Source: Metellina segmentata
Taxonomy: Eukaryota; Arthropoda; Arachnida; Araneae; Tetragnathidae
Length of the DNA stretch: 64,000 nucleotides
Reading direction: 5' to 3'
Assembly (NCBI GenBank): GCA_947359465.1
Contig: OX375879.1
Coordinates: forward strand, 122,854,486 to 122,918,485
Numbering within the stretch: the stretch's first letter is position 1; every line of letters begins with the position of its first letter. The translations under genes and the position numbers were made by a program. Of the stretch, positions 23,058 to 33,628 are shown in pieces. The notes under the pieces are model-generated. The model was given only the letters and a program-made list of their open reading frames with translations. It was not told the origin of the DNA and ran no database searches.

Positions 23058-23135
23058 ATCTATATATATATATATAACGCTTATGCGTGGCGGAAAAAGG
23101 GTCTTTATTTCTTTTTCCCGTTGGCAACGATCCGT
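23058..23135 (+). mobile_element. Helitron-like 5' end, copy 1
   Basis: TCTATATATATATATATAAC then TTATGCGTGGCGGAAAAAGG and GGTCTTTATTTCTTTTTCCC. The same order recurs at 23695-23775 and diverges after about 75 bp. A TC start followed by a TA run is typical of Helitron 5' termini. Only the terminus is shared. Confidence 0.4.
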
Positions 23136-23596
23136 TTATTTACGAATCCATATTTATAATGGTATCCATACCACGTGACTCATTCCTTTGTTGCTATGCT
23201 CCTCTTATAATACATAATATGATTTACTGACGTTGTTATGGTAACGTGGTCTTTCGAATGCCGCCTTTTTCTAATAATTGACACCTTTGATTTATTTTAA
23301 ACATTTTTTCCCAAAGACTTTTTCGAACTCATTTAAAATTGAATTTATTTTTTTAGCCCCTCCATAATTATAATATTTTAATTATTATTTTTTCTTTTGA
23401 TACCCTATGTGTACCTTCGGGTATTTTTGTTTTTCATTTCTACTCATTAGATATTTTTAATTGATTTTGTCTTTTTCCCCTACAAATCCATGGTATTTGT
23501 TTTCTGTTAAATTTAAGTTTTTAATGTTAGGCTTGATGTATCTTACATATTATATTTTTCACTTTATCCATAAATTCTTTGATTCAGTGCTTTTTA

Positions 23597-24285
<689 letters not shown>

Positions 24286-24740
24286 TCTGCTCAAATTAAA
24301 GTTGGGAGTCGAATCTAGCCAGAACTAGAGTGCCTACCATCATTTGCTTTTGAAGAGCCGATAATCAAGCCAAAAGAATTCCTCACTGTCCTCGGGAAAT
24401 ACGTCGTTAATTCTCCCAATTCCGAGCGCAATCATTAAGAAGGTCTTAAAAATGGGTCTGACGGCAAAGAAACCGCGCATTCGGAAGTGCTTAATATGAA
24501 ATCATATGTGGGAGTATGAGCCTTAATGAAATTCGATGTTCACAGATGGATGAAACAATTTCGTTACACGCTTTCTCAATTAAGTAAATTGCAAGACGGA
24601 GGCGGATCTGTTTATTAATAATCTTCCTCTGCAACCTCCGAATGCTTTTCCCTTAAGAAATTCAATTAAGGAGGCATACTGCAAGACATATCCCATTTCT
24701 CTTTGTTTGGGAGGAACATGGCAACATTTTCTTGCTTCTT
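24286..24740. other. No gene seen
   Basis: Single-copy sequence of mixed composition with no supported feature. Confidence 0.45.
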
Positions 24741-24744
24741 ATTT

Positions 24745-25075
24745 CTTACGTAAGCTTACCATAGTTTGTATTTCATCGGTCTATAAATTGCAAGGTAGAA
24801 CGAAAACCATGGGTACATTACTTAGAGAATGGTTCTGTATGGTCTGTAAAGTTCTAAGCAGTGACAAAAAATTACCTTTCTCTTCTTCTCATCATAGGTA
24901 AAATAAATCATATCACTCAATTGAATCTCCTGAAATTTCAACAAGAAACGCTTTTTTCGTTCTACGGATAAAAATCTGGTTTTAGAGCAATTCCTACAAA
25001 AATCCCCTTTTTGAAGACATAAAAAAAGAATAAAAACGACTTAAAATAAAAAAGTTCCCTAAATGACCGAAAATA
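24745..25075 (+). repeat. ~300-bp dispersed repeat, forward copy
   Basis: CATAGTTTGTATTTCATCGG, ACGAAAACCATGGGTACATT, CTTAGAGAATGG, AGGTAAAATAAATCATATCA, CTCAATTGAATCTCCTGAAA and AAAATCTGGTTTTAGAG occur in the same order, inverted, at 29130-29465. No convincing coding frame is shared. Confidence 0.8.
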
Positions 25076-25106
25076 ACTACTTTCTTTTAAGGAAATGTAA
25101 GGTAAG

Positions 25107-25480
25107 GTAATTTTTTATTGACGTCGTAAAGAGCAACACAAAGGGCTATGAACGACGTTCCTGAATCAATCCCCTGAGGGAAAGATCCAAGGACAACAAC
25201 ACGTCATTTTGAACCACGGTCAGATGACGTGCAACACCTGAGCTGCTGGCACCCCACTCTTCAAACTTCCACACCGACCCAAAGTGAGGATGTTCGACCA
25301 CGACTGATTTCAGGTGCACCAGCCGCCTCTACACCATATGTTTACCAATATGCATACGCTGACCCGGATTCGCACCAGGAACCTTCCGATCTAGAAGCTA
25401 ACACCTAAACTACCAGACCAGTTGTTTACCAGACCGGTTGTTTACCAGACTAGTTGTTTACCAGACCGGTTGATCGGCCT
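25107..25480 (-). mobile_element. SINE family 1, head A, full length with head expansion
   Basis: Minus strand begins GGCCGATCAACCGGTCTGGT and then the 16-bp unit AAACAACCGGTCTGGT-like repeats about four times (25411-25475) before TTTAGGTGTTAGCTTCTAGA. The body GGCGGCTGGTGCACCTGAAA, GTGGAAGTTTGAAGAGTGGG and the tail TCAATAAAAAATTACC are normal. Confidence 0.88.
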
Positions 25481-25499
25481 TTTCCTATCAGAACATGTG

Positions 25500-25876
<377 letters not shown>

Positions 25877-25889
25877 AGTATTTGAGGTA

Positions 25890-26075
25890 TCATGTTTCAA
25901 AACCCTGTTAATTAGCTCATTATACCTTAATTAGATAATTAATTACATGAATAATCGAATTTTTCCTCCCTGAAATGATTTTAGAATACACCTTTAGTAC
26001 CTGGGGTTAAAAAAACTGTATTGGTTGTCAAAACTTTAAAAAAAAATTTTAGGGTATACATACACCTTAGGTAAA
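25890..26075 (-). mobile_element. ~750-bp TIR element, copy 4 (5' fragment)
   Basis: Minus strand: AAGGTGTATGTATACCCTAA is the terminus; then AAATCATTTCAGGGAGGAAA and TAATTAATTATCTAATTAAG. Truncated after about 185 bp near the AT tract. It shows the cleanest version of the 5' terminal repeat. Confidence 0.8.
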
Positions 26076-26189
26076 CATTTCTTTGTGCTTCCATTACTTC
26101 GTTTTGTCTTTGGCGCAGCAGGGCCAGATGTTGCGCCACAAAACCAAACCATTTGATTCCTGTAACTTACCCCAGGGTGCAGCTCTCCT

Positions 26190-26275
26190 TTAGATCTGAA
26201 ATATTCGTGAATGATTCCGCAACGTTGTCAATAGCTCGTTATGTAAATTTAGTGCGACATTTATTCAACTACCGT
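26190..26275 (+). mobile_element. SINE family 1, diverged 3' fragment
   Basis: AATGATTCCGCAACGTTGTC, AATAGCTCGTTATGTAAATT, TAGTGCGACATTTATTCAAC. Confidence 0.5.
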
Positions 26276-26302
26276 CAAAATTCCGCCTGTGTCCTGTTCA
26301 TC

Positions 26303-26608
26303 ATTAATTAACGTCACACTGGAACAACACAACGGTCTACTGGCGACAATCCAGGACCCATACCAAAGGGAAAGATTCGGGAACAACAACGTCCTTTTGA
26401 GCCATGGTCAGATGACGATGTCAAGATCTAAGCTGTCGCCCCACTCTCCAAACTTCCACACATACCAACGTGAGGACATTTAAGATCACGACCCATTTAA
26501 CGTGTATCAGGCCCCTTGGTACACGGCGGTCTTTGGTTGAATTTGAACTCGGAACCCTGTGATTGGTAATCTTTTTCTCTTCCATCTGGGCTACATCAAC
26601 CCTGTCTA
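26303..26608 (-). mobile_element. SINE family 1, head B, full length
   Basis: Minus strand: GATGTAGCCCAGATGGAAGA, CAGGGTTCCGAGTTCAAATT (B box), GACCGCCGTGTACCAAGGGG, GTGGGGCGACAGCTTAGATC, tail GTTGTTCCAGTGTGACGTTA then ATTAATG. Confidence 0.88.
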
Positions 26609-26779
26609 GTTAGTCCTCCTATAGCAAAACACGATTATCGACTCAACGAACGGATTTCTAAATAACATTTAGAATCAAATTATTTTGTATTCTTGGAAAT
26701 ATACGTTAAACGCATCCCGCTCGTCTTTTGCTAATGTCCTTTGAAACAGAACATTTCAAATCGCTGAAACTATTTTCCT

Positions 26780-27345
26780 AAAAAAGTCATCGGATATTAA
26801 AACCCGGACGGATGACTATGATTCGATATCCTACAGCACGATCAATCGAAGAGCGTTTTCTTAACAAACGACAAAACGACGACTCGGGGGTAGAAAAAAA
26901 ACCGTTCGAACTCTGGAACTTTCCAAATCATTAGGCAGGGACGCACGGACTTTCCAGTGGATCCCCGTTAATCCTCGCACAGACGTAATGTTTTGTAAAT
27001 AACCGTCTTTTAAATCGCGACTGGAGGAAGTGAATTTTTCATGAGCGGTCGTTTTTTCGCCATTACCCATGCATGGGTTCCCCCCGTGCGTCGTCCATCA
27101 ATGGGACCATTTTAATGAAAACGAAACGGTCCGAAGGTGCGTGAAAAATGGCTTCGACTGGAGTGAGTAATTAGGAGTGGCTCTTTTCTTCGCCGTTAGC
27201 TCTTAGTTAGGAAACGTAAATTTTGCGACGGCGCTGACGATTCATCATCGGACGTGTTCTCGGCCGATCGAAGATAAGGTGGGGAACGATGAAGGGGAGA
27301 TCTATACATCCCTTTATGCCAGTCAATCGTTCGGCTTGTCACTTT
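26780..27345. other. Unique GC-richer island
   Basis: Single copy, with GACGATTCATCATCGGACGT, GGGTTCCCCCCGTGCGTCGT and a homeodomain-like TTAATCC. No domain in any frame. Candidate intronic regulatory element. Confidence 0.3.
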
Positions 27346-27374
27346 ACCAGGACGCGATTCTCACATTATAAATA

Positions 27375-27556
27375 AGGCCACTGTAGCCCAGTTTGTAGAG
27401 TAACGGATCAGCCCCCTGTGGGTTTCGAGTTAAACAAACTGAGTTCAACCAAAGACCCTCCCGTGCGTAGGGGCTGGTGTACGTTCAATCTCTCGTGGCC
27501 TCGAATGTCCTCACGTTAGCGTGATGTGGAAATTTCGATAGCGAGGTCAGTGCTCA
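27375..27556 (+). mobile_element. SINE family 1, head B, interrupted by the hAT element
   Basis: GGCCACTGTAGCCCAGTTTG, AGAGTAACGGATCAGCCCCC, GGTTTCGAGTTAAAC, CGTGGCCTCGAATGTCCTCA. The body stops exactly at the hAT terminus CAGTAGGGATGTCAA. The missing 3' half is not seen on the far side. Confidence 0.8.
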
Positions 27557-28735
27557 GTAGGGATGTCAACTCTCAACTCTGTTTCTTCCGATTATAACTG
27601 CCCTGGTTTAACCGAGTAGAAAAAACGGTTTTTAAAAAGTAACCGATTTTTTAAAACTTCAAGGTGTTTCTATTTAGTTGTATATAAAAAATGCTTAATG
27701 TCGTTAAATGTTTTTATTTATCACAACACAACTGTTACAAAAACTCACTTTAATTCTAAAATAAACCAAAATTTAATTGTTTCAAAATAAAGGCACACAA
27801 ACTAATAAAATAATTAAAACATTAGTTAGCTTGTTAATATTGTTTTATCTATTCAACACAATACTTTTTATTTACTTTGCTCATAAATACTAGCTCAGTT
27901 ATGTGCTGGTTAGTTAATCGACTTCTGTCATCCAATATCACAGAATTCAGAGCAGATACTAACCTTTCAGATAGCACTGAACATCCGACAACTGTCAAAT
28001 ACTTAAAAGCTAGCAATGCTAATGCAGTTGAACATGTCTTTCTTTGAGCCCAAAATTCAAATGGACTACTATCCGTCAACAACAGTGGCTGCTGTAAATA
28101 TAGTATGAGCTCATTGGGAAAGTAAGCATCTGCACTCTGCGATTTTGGAAAAATGGATTTTGTCAAATTTTTGTCATGTGTTGCCCAAAGATGACTTGGG
28201 TTTGTTGAATCGGAACTCTCTGGTATTGTTGAAGGAGGCGAATATTTTCCTAATTGATTCAGGCAGTGTGTTAACTCTTTACTGACTTGGGAAATTGCTT
28301 GACACCAATTGAGGAATACAGAGTTTTTTGAAGCTGGGGTCAGAAAGAGACGCTTTGCATAGAAGAGGGTTGGATAAAAGAAGTTTTGAACGAGAGGTAA
28401 AACTTTGCTAACAACATTTTAGAAGTATCATGAACTGGGGTATTTTTTCCAGTGATGCCGTAATACATGAAATAAGTGGGAAATCTAGACTACCAGTTAA
28501 ATATTCACTCCCAGAAATTTCTGTAATCTTAAACGGCCCTTATATGCTTACTACTTAAAGGTTAAGAGAAAAAAAAATTTTAACTTACCTTTTCATTTTG
28601 AAAATTCGGATGTTTGTACTTGAGATGTTGCCGTAAATTCGAGGTTCCTCCTCCACTTTAATTGGCTTCAGGCAAAAATTACTCAAATTAAACTGTGCAA
28701 TTGCGATCGGGAGTCGTTTTTTTTTTTTTTTGTTG
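27555..28735 (-). mobile_element. hAT transposon, degraded
   Basis: The left terminus CAGTAGGGATGTCAACTC is a hAT-like end. On the minus strand, a BED-type zinc-finger remnant (GGGTSNLRQHLKYKHPNFQN) at about 28600-28690 is followed by GTAAG, and a dimerisation domain lies at 27849-28166. The right terminus is not found: the sequence runs into a T-tract and TTGACAGCTGTACACC. Confidence 0.75.
27849..28690 (-). pseudogene. hAT-family transposase pseudogene (BED finger plus C-terminal dimerisation domain)
   Basis: The N-terminal piece is a BED finger tail with the expected TSNLRQHLKYKHP. The next codons are cut by GTAAGT, which could be a real transposon intron donor. The middle (SGSEYLTGSLDFPLISCITA, then DPSFKK) has several stops and frameshifts. 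The C-terminal frame is intact for about 100 codons: PNELILYLQQPLLL, SPFEFWAQR, ALLAFKYLTVVGCSVLSERL and LTNQHITELVFM. That matches the hAT dimerisation region, including the conserved S-ER motif. Catalytic residues cannot be confirmed. Confidence 0.82.
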
Positions 28736-28795
28736 ACAGCTGTACACCTAAGGTAAATGTAAAAATCTCTATGGGTATCTAATTCTCTCTATGTA

Positions 28796-29090
28796 TTTAA
28801 ATAAACGTCACATTGGAGCAACACAACGGACTGTTGGGGAAGGTGTGGGATCCATCCCAAAGAGAAATATCCGAGGACAGTACCTCGTCATTTTGATCCA
28901 TGGGCAGAGGACGAAGTCGACACCTTAGCACGATCTCGAAACTTCCATACTACGCCAACGTGAATACATATGAGGCCACGACAGATTCAATCGTGACAAC
29001 CAGGACGATCTTAGTTTCGACCTAGTCTCGAACTCGCAATCCTCCCGTTGCTAATCCGTTACTTTTTCCAATGGGTTACCGTGATCCAAG
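28796..29090 (-). mobile_element. SINE family 1, head B, full length
   Basis: Minus strand: GTAACCCATTGGAAAAAGTA, ACGGATTAGCAACGGGAGGA, TTGCGAGTTCGAGAC (B box), TGTCGTGGCCTCATATGTAT, CGAGGTACTGTCCTCGGATA and TTGCTCCAATGTGACGTTTA. Confidence 0.88.
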
Positions 29091-29129
29091 TTATTATAGA
29101 TAAGTAGTTCTCTAAGTATTTATCCTGAT

Positions 29130-29465
29130 CTCTCCCATTTTATGGAATTTTTTACATTTCTGAGTCATTTTGTTTTAATTTTTTTTCATGTCATCAAAAA
29201 GGGCATTTTTGGGATGAATTTCTCTAAAACCAGATTTTTACCCCTATAACGTCAAACGTTTCTTGAAATATCAGAAGATTCAACTGAGTGATATGATTTA
29301 TTTTACCTGTGATAAGTAGAAGTGACAGGTAATTTTTGCCACTGCTTAAAACTTCGTTCACAGACCAAAGAAACCCATTCTCTAAGAAATGTACCCATGG
29401 TTTTCGTTCGTCTTTGCAATTATAGAATGATGAAATACGAACTATGGCTATATTAAAATATTGAA
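29130..29465 (-). repeat. ~300-bp dispersed repeat, inverted copy
   Basis: Minus strand reads CATAGTTCGTATTTCATCAT, AACGAAAACCATGGGTACAT, AGGTAAAATAAATCATATCA, TCAGTTGAATCTTCTGATAT and AAAATCTGGTTTTAGAG, matching 24745-25075. Similarity extends into ATGAAAAAAAATTAAAAC. Confidence 0.8.
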
Positions 29466-29607
29466 TCAACTATTTTCGTATGTAAAACTTAAACTTTCGA
29501 TTTTGCTCTAGGACCATTGGAAAATATGTATATCGTTAGTACTTTTCTTGTTAACAAAAATGGGGCCTCTTTTGATTTGCAAAAATAAAGGTTAGTTTTC
29601 GTAGAGA

Positions 29608-30402
29608 TATACTCTATACAAAAAAAAATCGATGCTCCAAGAAAGAGTTATGCCCGGCTCGATTCATTTGGAACGGCGATAACTGGTGACCTATAGTCTT
29701 TAGTGACGAGTCCCGTTTCCAACTGTGTCCTAAAGGCAACCTCAAATGTGTATGGAGACGTCCAGTGCAGCGTGTGTGGGGTTCCTGCCATTTATATCGC
29801 GCTCCACACATGCCCACAACAGGGAGTTAGGGTGTCTGGGGTGCCATCTCCTTTGATAGACCTTCGGTAGTCATTTCTGGAACACTTACAAGCACAGTGG
29901 TACGCAGACGACATTCTACGACCGGTTGTGTTACCGTTCCTTTTGCGACACCCCGGACTTACTTTTCAACAAGATAATTCCACACACGGCACGTGTTGCT
30001 TTGAATTGTCTTCAAGCTTTTGCAATACTTCCTTGGCCAGCTAGGTCTCCTGATCTCTCTCGCATAGATCATATTTGTGACGTTATGGGAAGGCGATTTC
30101 AATCATCCCGGAATGTTGACCCTTTAACTCAAAAGTTGGAGACAATTTGGCGAGAAATTCCGCAGGACACCCTCCGAGAACTTTTTCAGTCTATGCCACG
30201 CCGGGTGAAGCATCCAGGCCACAGGTGGACCGACGCCTTATTGACTTCCTCCTTTTGTGACGGTCAAACTCTGAAATAAATCATTGAATTATTCTGAAAT
30301 TTTAAGCGTTTGTTTTTCTATGTATGTTTTTCGCATCCACCCATTTGTATCTCAATCGGACAACTCCCTCTTGGTGCGTCGATTATTTTTTTATAGAGTG
30401 TA
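29608..30402 (+). mobile_element. Tc1-like transposon, internally deleted, TA-flanked
   Basis: Long inverted termini: TATACTCTATACAAAAAAAA then ATCGATGCTCCAAGA at the left, and on the opposite strand from 30402 TACACTCTATAAAAAAATAA then TCGACGCACCAAGAG. They stay similar for about 45 bp and both ends carry TA. Sequence passes from the left TIR straight into the catalytic half of the transposase, so the DNA-binding part is deleted. Confidence 0.88.
29680..30279 (+). pseudogene. Tc1-like transposase pseudogene (catalytic half)
   Basis: IVFSDESRFQLCPKG carries the first catalytic Asp. CVWRRP and VWGAISF follow after a stop, then FNKIIPHTARVALNCLQAF aligns with the FQQDN-PHTA region, with the QDN triad replaced by NKI so the second Asp is lost. 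LPWPARSPDLSRIDHICDVM aligns with the SPDLNPIEHVWD segment, with the acidic catalytic residue as D. QETLRELFQSMPRRV-like sequence ends it. Several stops and frameshifts; not functional. Confidence 0.85.
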
Positions 30403-30559
30403 TTGACGAATTAAGAGTATTTCCTATCGAATGGGGACTTTCAGATTTTTATTGTTGTTTCTCAATAGACCCCACTTTACAAACAATTTGGAATTAATTT
30501 AGATTGCTTTGCCAGTTTTAGAGGTTTCTACGATTCCCGTTTTGACTTTTCTTAAGTCT

Positions 30560-31270
30560 AGCCCTTGGCGTTGTACCTTGTGAGAACACGGTTTGATTTG
30601 AAAAATTGAACTGAATCCAAAGTGGATGTACTTACACCCTTTTGCGGTAATAGATTCCAATCTGAACTCAACCCTTCAACCCAAATAAACAGCCTCGTTA
30701 AGCATTCCGCTCGGAGTGTGGATGGAAACGACGGACATTTTCCGAACACTTCTGGAGCAGAATTCCGATGTCCACGCATTTGCATGGCGTTCAATTGAAT
30801 CCCCCTCGTTGGTTTCGTCCACCGTTTTCCGCTCTTTGTTTCGCTGCCTCGTTCCGTCTGAGTTGCCTTCGGAGGCATTTGAACAATCTCGTCTCCAATT
30901 ATCGTCTGGGGCAATCGTAAAAATCCCTCCAACGTCTCTTCGCTCGGTTCTAATTAAAACTCGTCAAGGCTGGCCAGGTCGCGATTTTTCGCAAATCGCT
31001 TTCGATCAAAACTTTCGAAAATTGCCTTTTTCCAGCGATTTGTTTTCCCTGCCCGCCTTCGGGGGAATTCCCGGAAAAAGAGGAAGTTCCATTTCCAGTT
31101 TCCCGACTCTCCAGAAACAGCGCGTGCTTTTAATTAGTCCCCTTTTCTCTGCCGAGGAATCGGGAGATGGGATTTCAAAACCGCTTCTCCTCCCGAGAGC
31201 TGCTTTTTACCAAATAAGGCTCACCTGCGAGTATCGGATCAATTTCGTTTCAATTAACACAGCATTCCTT
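30560..31270. other. Unique GC-richer island with a long open frame
   Basis: A 213-codon frame is open on the plus strand from 30716 to 31357, and the minus strand is also open for 124 codons. There is no domain, low-complexity bias or splice context. Both-strand openness suggests composition rather than selection. The tract is single copy and contains ATTAATT sites. Candidate regulatory element. Confidence 0.3.
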
Positions 31271-31488
31271 CATTTTCAATTCAGTTCATTCCGGCGCTAT
31301 TCATTAATCGAGTGGATTCATAAGGGGTTTTCAGTACCGGAATTAGTATCCAGATGAAGAAAGGCATAGGCATGTGCAGAGCTCTTATAAGTGCGATTAT
31401 ATCTTTACAAGCGAATTGGTGCGAGACATGAAACGAGGTTGTGAATGCAATCGTCATTGACAAACCATGGCATTTTATAGATTGAATT

Positions 31489-31617
31489 GTCATCTGACCG
31501 TGATTCAAAATTTCGAGGTATTGTCCTTGGATAGGATGTCCTTTCCCTTATGAATGGTCCGGGGCCGTCGCCAATAGCCCTTTATGTTGCTGCAAAGCTA
31601 TGTTCATTAGCTACCTA
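31489..31617 (+). mobile_element. SINE family 1, 3' half
   Basis: TGTCATCTGACCGTGATTCA, AAATTTCGAGGTATTGTCCT, GTCGCCAATAGCCCTTTATG and a TAGCTACCTACG end. Confidence 0.8.
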
Positions 31618-31655
31618 CGTACCACCGATTGAATGGCTTCATACACGGGTGGAAT

Positions 31656-32050
31656 GTTGTTGTTGTTGTTGTCGTGCGGGCCATATATGGCCCAATCGGG
31701 GGTGCCATTGCCCTGAAGGGTTGGACTTCTTCCTACATGACACATCCGTTTTACAGGAAGGTCCCCTTTCACACATGCATTCACTCACGCATATCGTAAT
31801 TTAGATCCCAATCAGAGGCGATAACCCCCTGATCAGGTACCCCCAGAGGTATTGATTTGGTATGGGAACATGGGAGACTTTGTGACCACGACCTATTTAA
31901 CGTGTCCCAGCCACTATTAGCGAACACGACGGTCTTTAGCCAGGTCCAAGCGCCGATCTCGCAACCATCAGAATTGCAGGCTCCGCCGAGGACAGAGCCC
32001 ACAACCCTTCCGATTCGAGCCCGACGCTCTACTGAGCTAACGCGGCTCCG
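31656..32050 (-). mobile_element. SINE family 2 with (AAC)n tail and 10-bp TSD, copy 1
   Basis: CGGGTGGAAT is duplicated at 31646-31655 and 32051-32060, defining a 395-bp element. On the minus strand it starts CGGAGCCGCGTTAGCTCAGT, AGAGCGTCGGGCTCGAATCG, GGTTGTGGGTTCTGTCCTCG, a tRNA-like head with A- and B-box resemblance. The body passes TTTGGTATGGGAACATG-complement sequence and ends in CGACAACAACAACAACA. Confidence 0.93.
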
Positions 32051-32061
32051 CGGGTGGAATA

Positions 32062-33358
32062 TATGATGTAAAAGAAACCCCTTTGTTTCTTTCTACTCAA
32101 ATTCAAAACATAAATGTCGTCTAACGGGCGAGGCAGCTGCCTCACCATGGTGCCGATATAGATGGGAATGGTGATTATTTACCCGGTGACTTTTTCAGTG
32201 TCGTCTCCTGTCATACCGATCTCTGGTAACGTGTGCCTAGCAAAATATGTCGTCGTCAAAGCAATGACGAGCCAAATTCGTGACAGTTTTTGAAGATTAA
32301 CTGATCGTTCAGGTTTAACCTCCAAGAACCATTTACATTTGGTTTGAAGCGGTATTATTTCATCTATCGAACGCTCCACTTGACTGTGCGTTTTCATTTG
32401 CGAGCAGTAGTGGGTTACCCTTTTTCTTTAGAGACCCTTTTATTACCTAGCGAGGAAAAAGAAATAGCTCTATGTTAAAATAAAATATGTGGTACAAAAG
32501 GTTTAACTTAAGTATTGAAGCAATAGATTTTTTCATAGATATTTCGATAGTACAGTTTATTTCAAAAGTTCCTATACAAATTTTAAGGTGGTTAAATGAA
32601 GCATAAAAACAAACCCTACATTGACAAGAGAAAGTATGTCCGAAAACACCGTATCTGCTGGAGGTAAACTTAAGGTGTATTAAAAAAATGAAAGACATCA
32701 AGTACGTGAACATCATTTTTACTAGTTCTAATTTAAGAGTCTGGCAGTTGTCATACAATAAGTTACGCAGCATTGACTTCTCAAAGAAATAGATAGAACA
32801 TGTGCGTGGAGTCGTCGTAAGATCTCAGAAAGGTTTAACCACGTAGGCTTACGACTCGACTTGGGCCGATAGGCTATCGACGTGCAGACTGATGTTTTTA
32901 GTAAAGTTGGACAATCACTTAAACCAATGAATAATTTGTACCATATTAAGATTCGTTCTTTTCCCTACAACCACATGACGGATCTTCAAAAGGAGCGACT
33001 GGAACACGAAGCATGACTCTTCACTCACATTCTTCGTCTATTTTGATAGAAGGTTAACATTTCGCAGTAGTTGCTCCAGTAAAAGTAAAGAACGCTTGAC
33101 AGTAGTATTATTATTGAATAGTAGTATTATCCTTGATATCGTTAATATTCATAAGCTGACTGATATGTTGTCTCAGTATTCGTAAAATCGTACATGTTAC
33201 CCGTTTGAAATGAACGTCTGAAGGACCCAAAGTGGCCGAATGCGAGACGGCGTCTTTCTGTTTAATTGGTGTACAAACATTATGGGCATTCATCCCGTTG
33301 TGAAGGCTTATAATTTTGTGTTCAGACCTATATTTTAACTATATACAAGAAGTTGACT
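32062..33358. other. No gene or recognised repeat
   Basis: Moderately AT-rich. A 108-codon minus-strand frame at 32447-32773 has no domain. Nothing supported. Confidence 0.5.
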
Positions 33359-33359
33359 T

Positions 33360-33628
33360 GCTAGGTAGTTAAATTTTCGTTTTACTGGAGCAACACAGCG
33401 GGCTATTGGTGACTGCCCGGGATCCATTCGTATGGGATAGATCAGGGAACATCACCACATTATTTTAGAGTTACGTCAGAAGAAGAGGTCACCTCCCGAT
33501 CTGGCATCCTACCTTCAAGCTTCCACACCACCTTAAAGTGAGGACTTTTTAAGGCATGACAGATTTATCGTAAACCAGCCTCCATGTACACGATGGATTG
33601 GACCCTCTTTCAACCGGGCTCGTGACCC
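33360..33628 (-). mobile_element. SINE family 1, head largely lost
   Basis: Minus strand: GTACATGGAGGCTGGTTTAC, GTGGTGTGGAAGCTTGAAGG, GTCACCAATAGCCCGCTGTG, TTGCTCCAGTAAAACGAAAA then TTTAACTACCTAG. Confidence 0.78.

Noticed and set aside
30716..31357. 213-codon open frame as a protein gene
   Set aside because: No domain, no splice or start context, minus strand also open for over 100 codons in the same segment. Openness fits local GC content.
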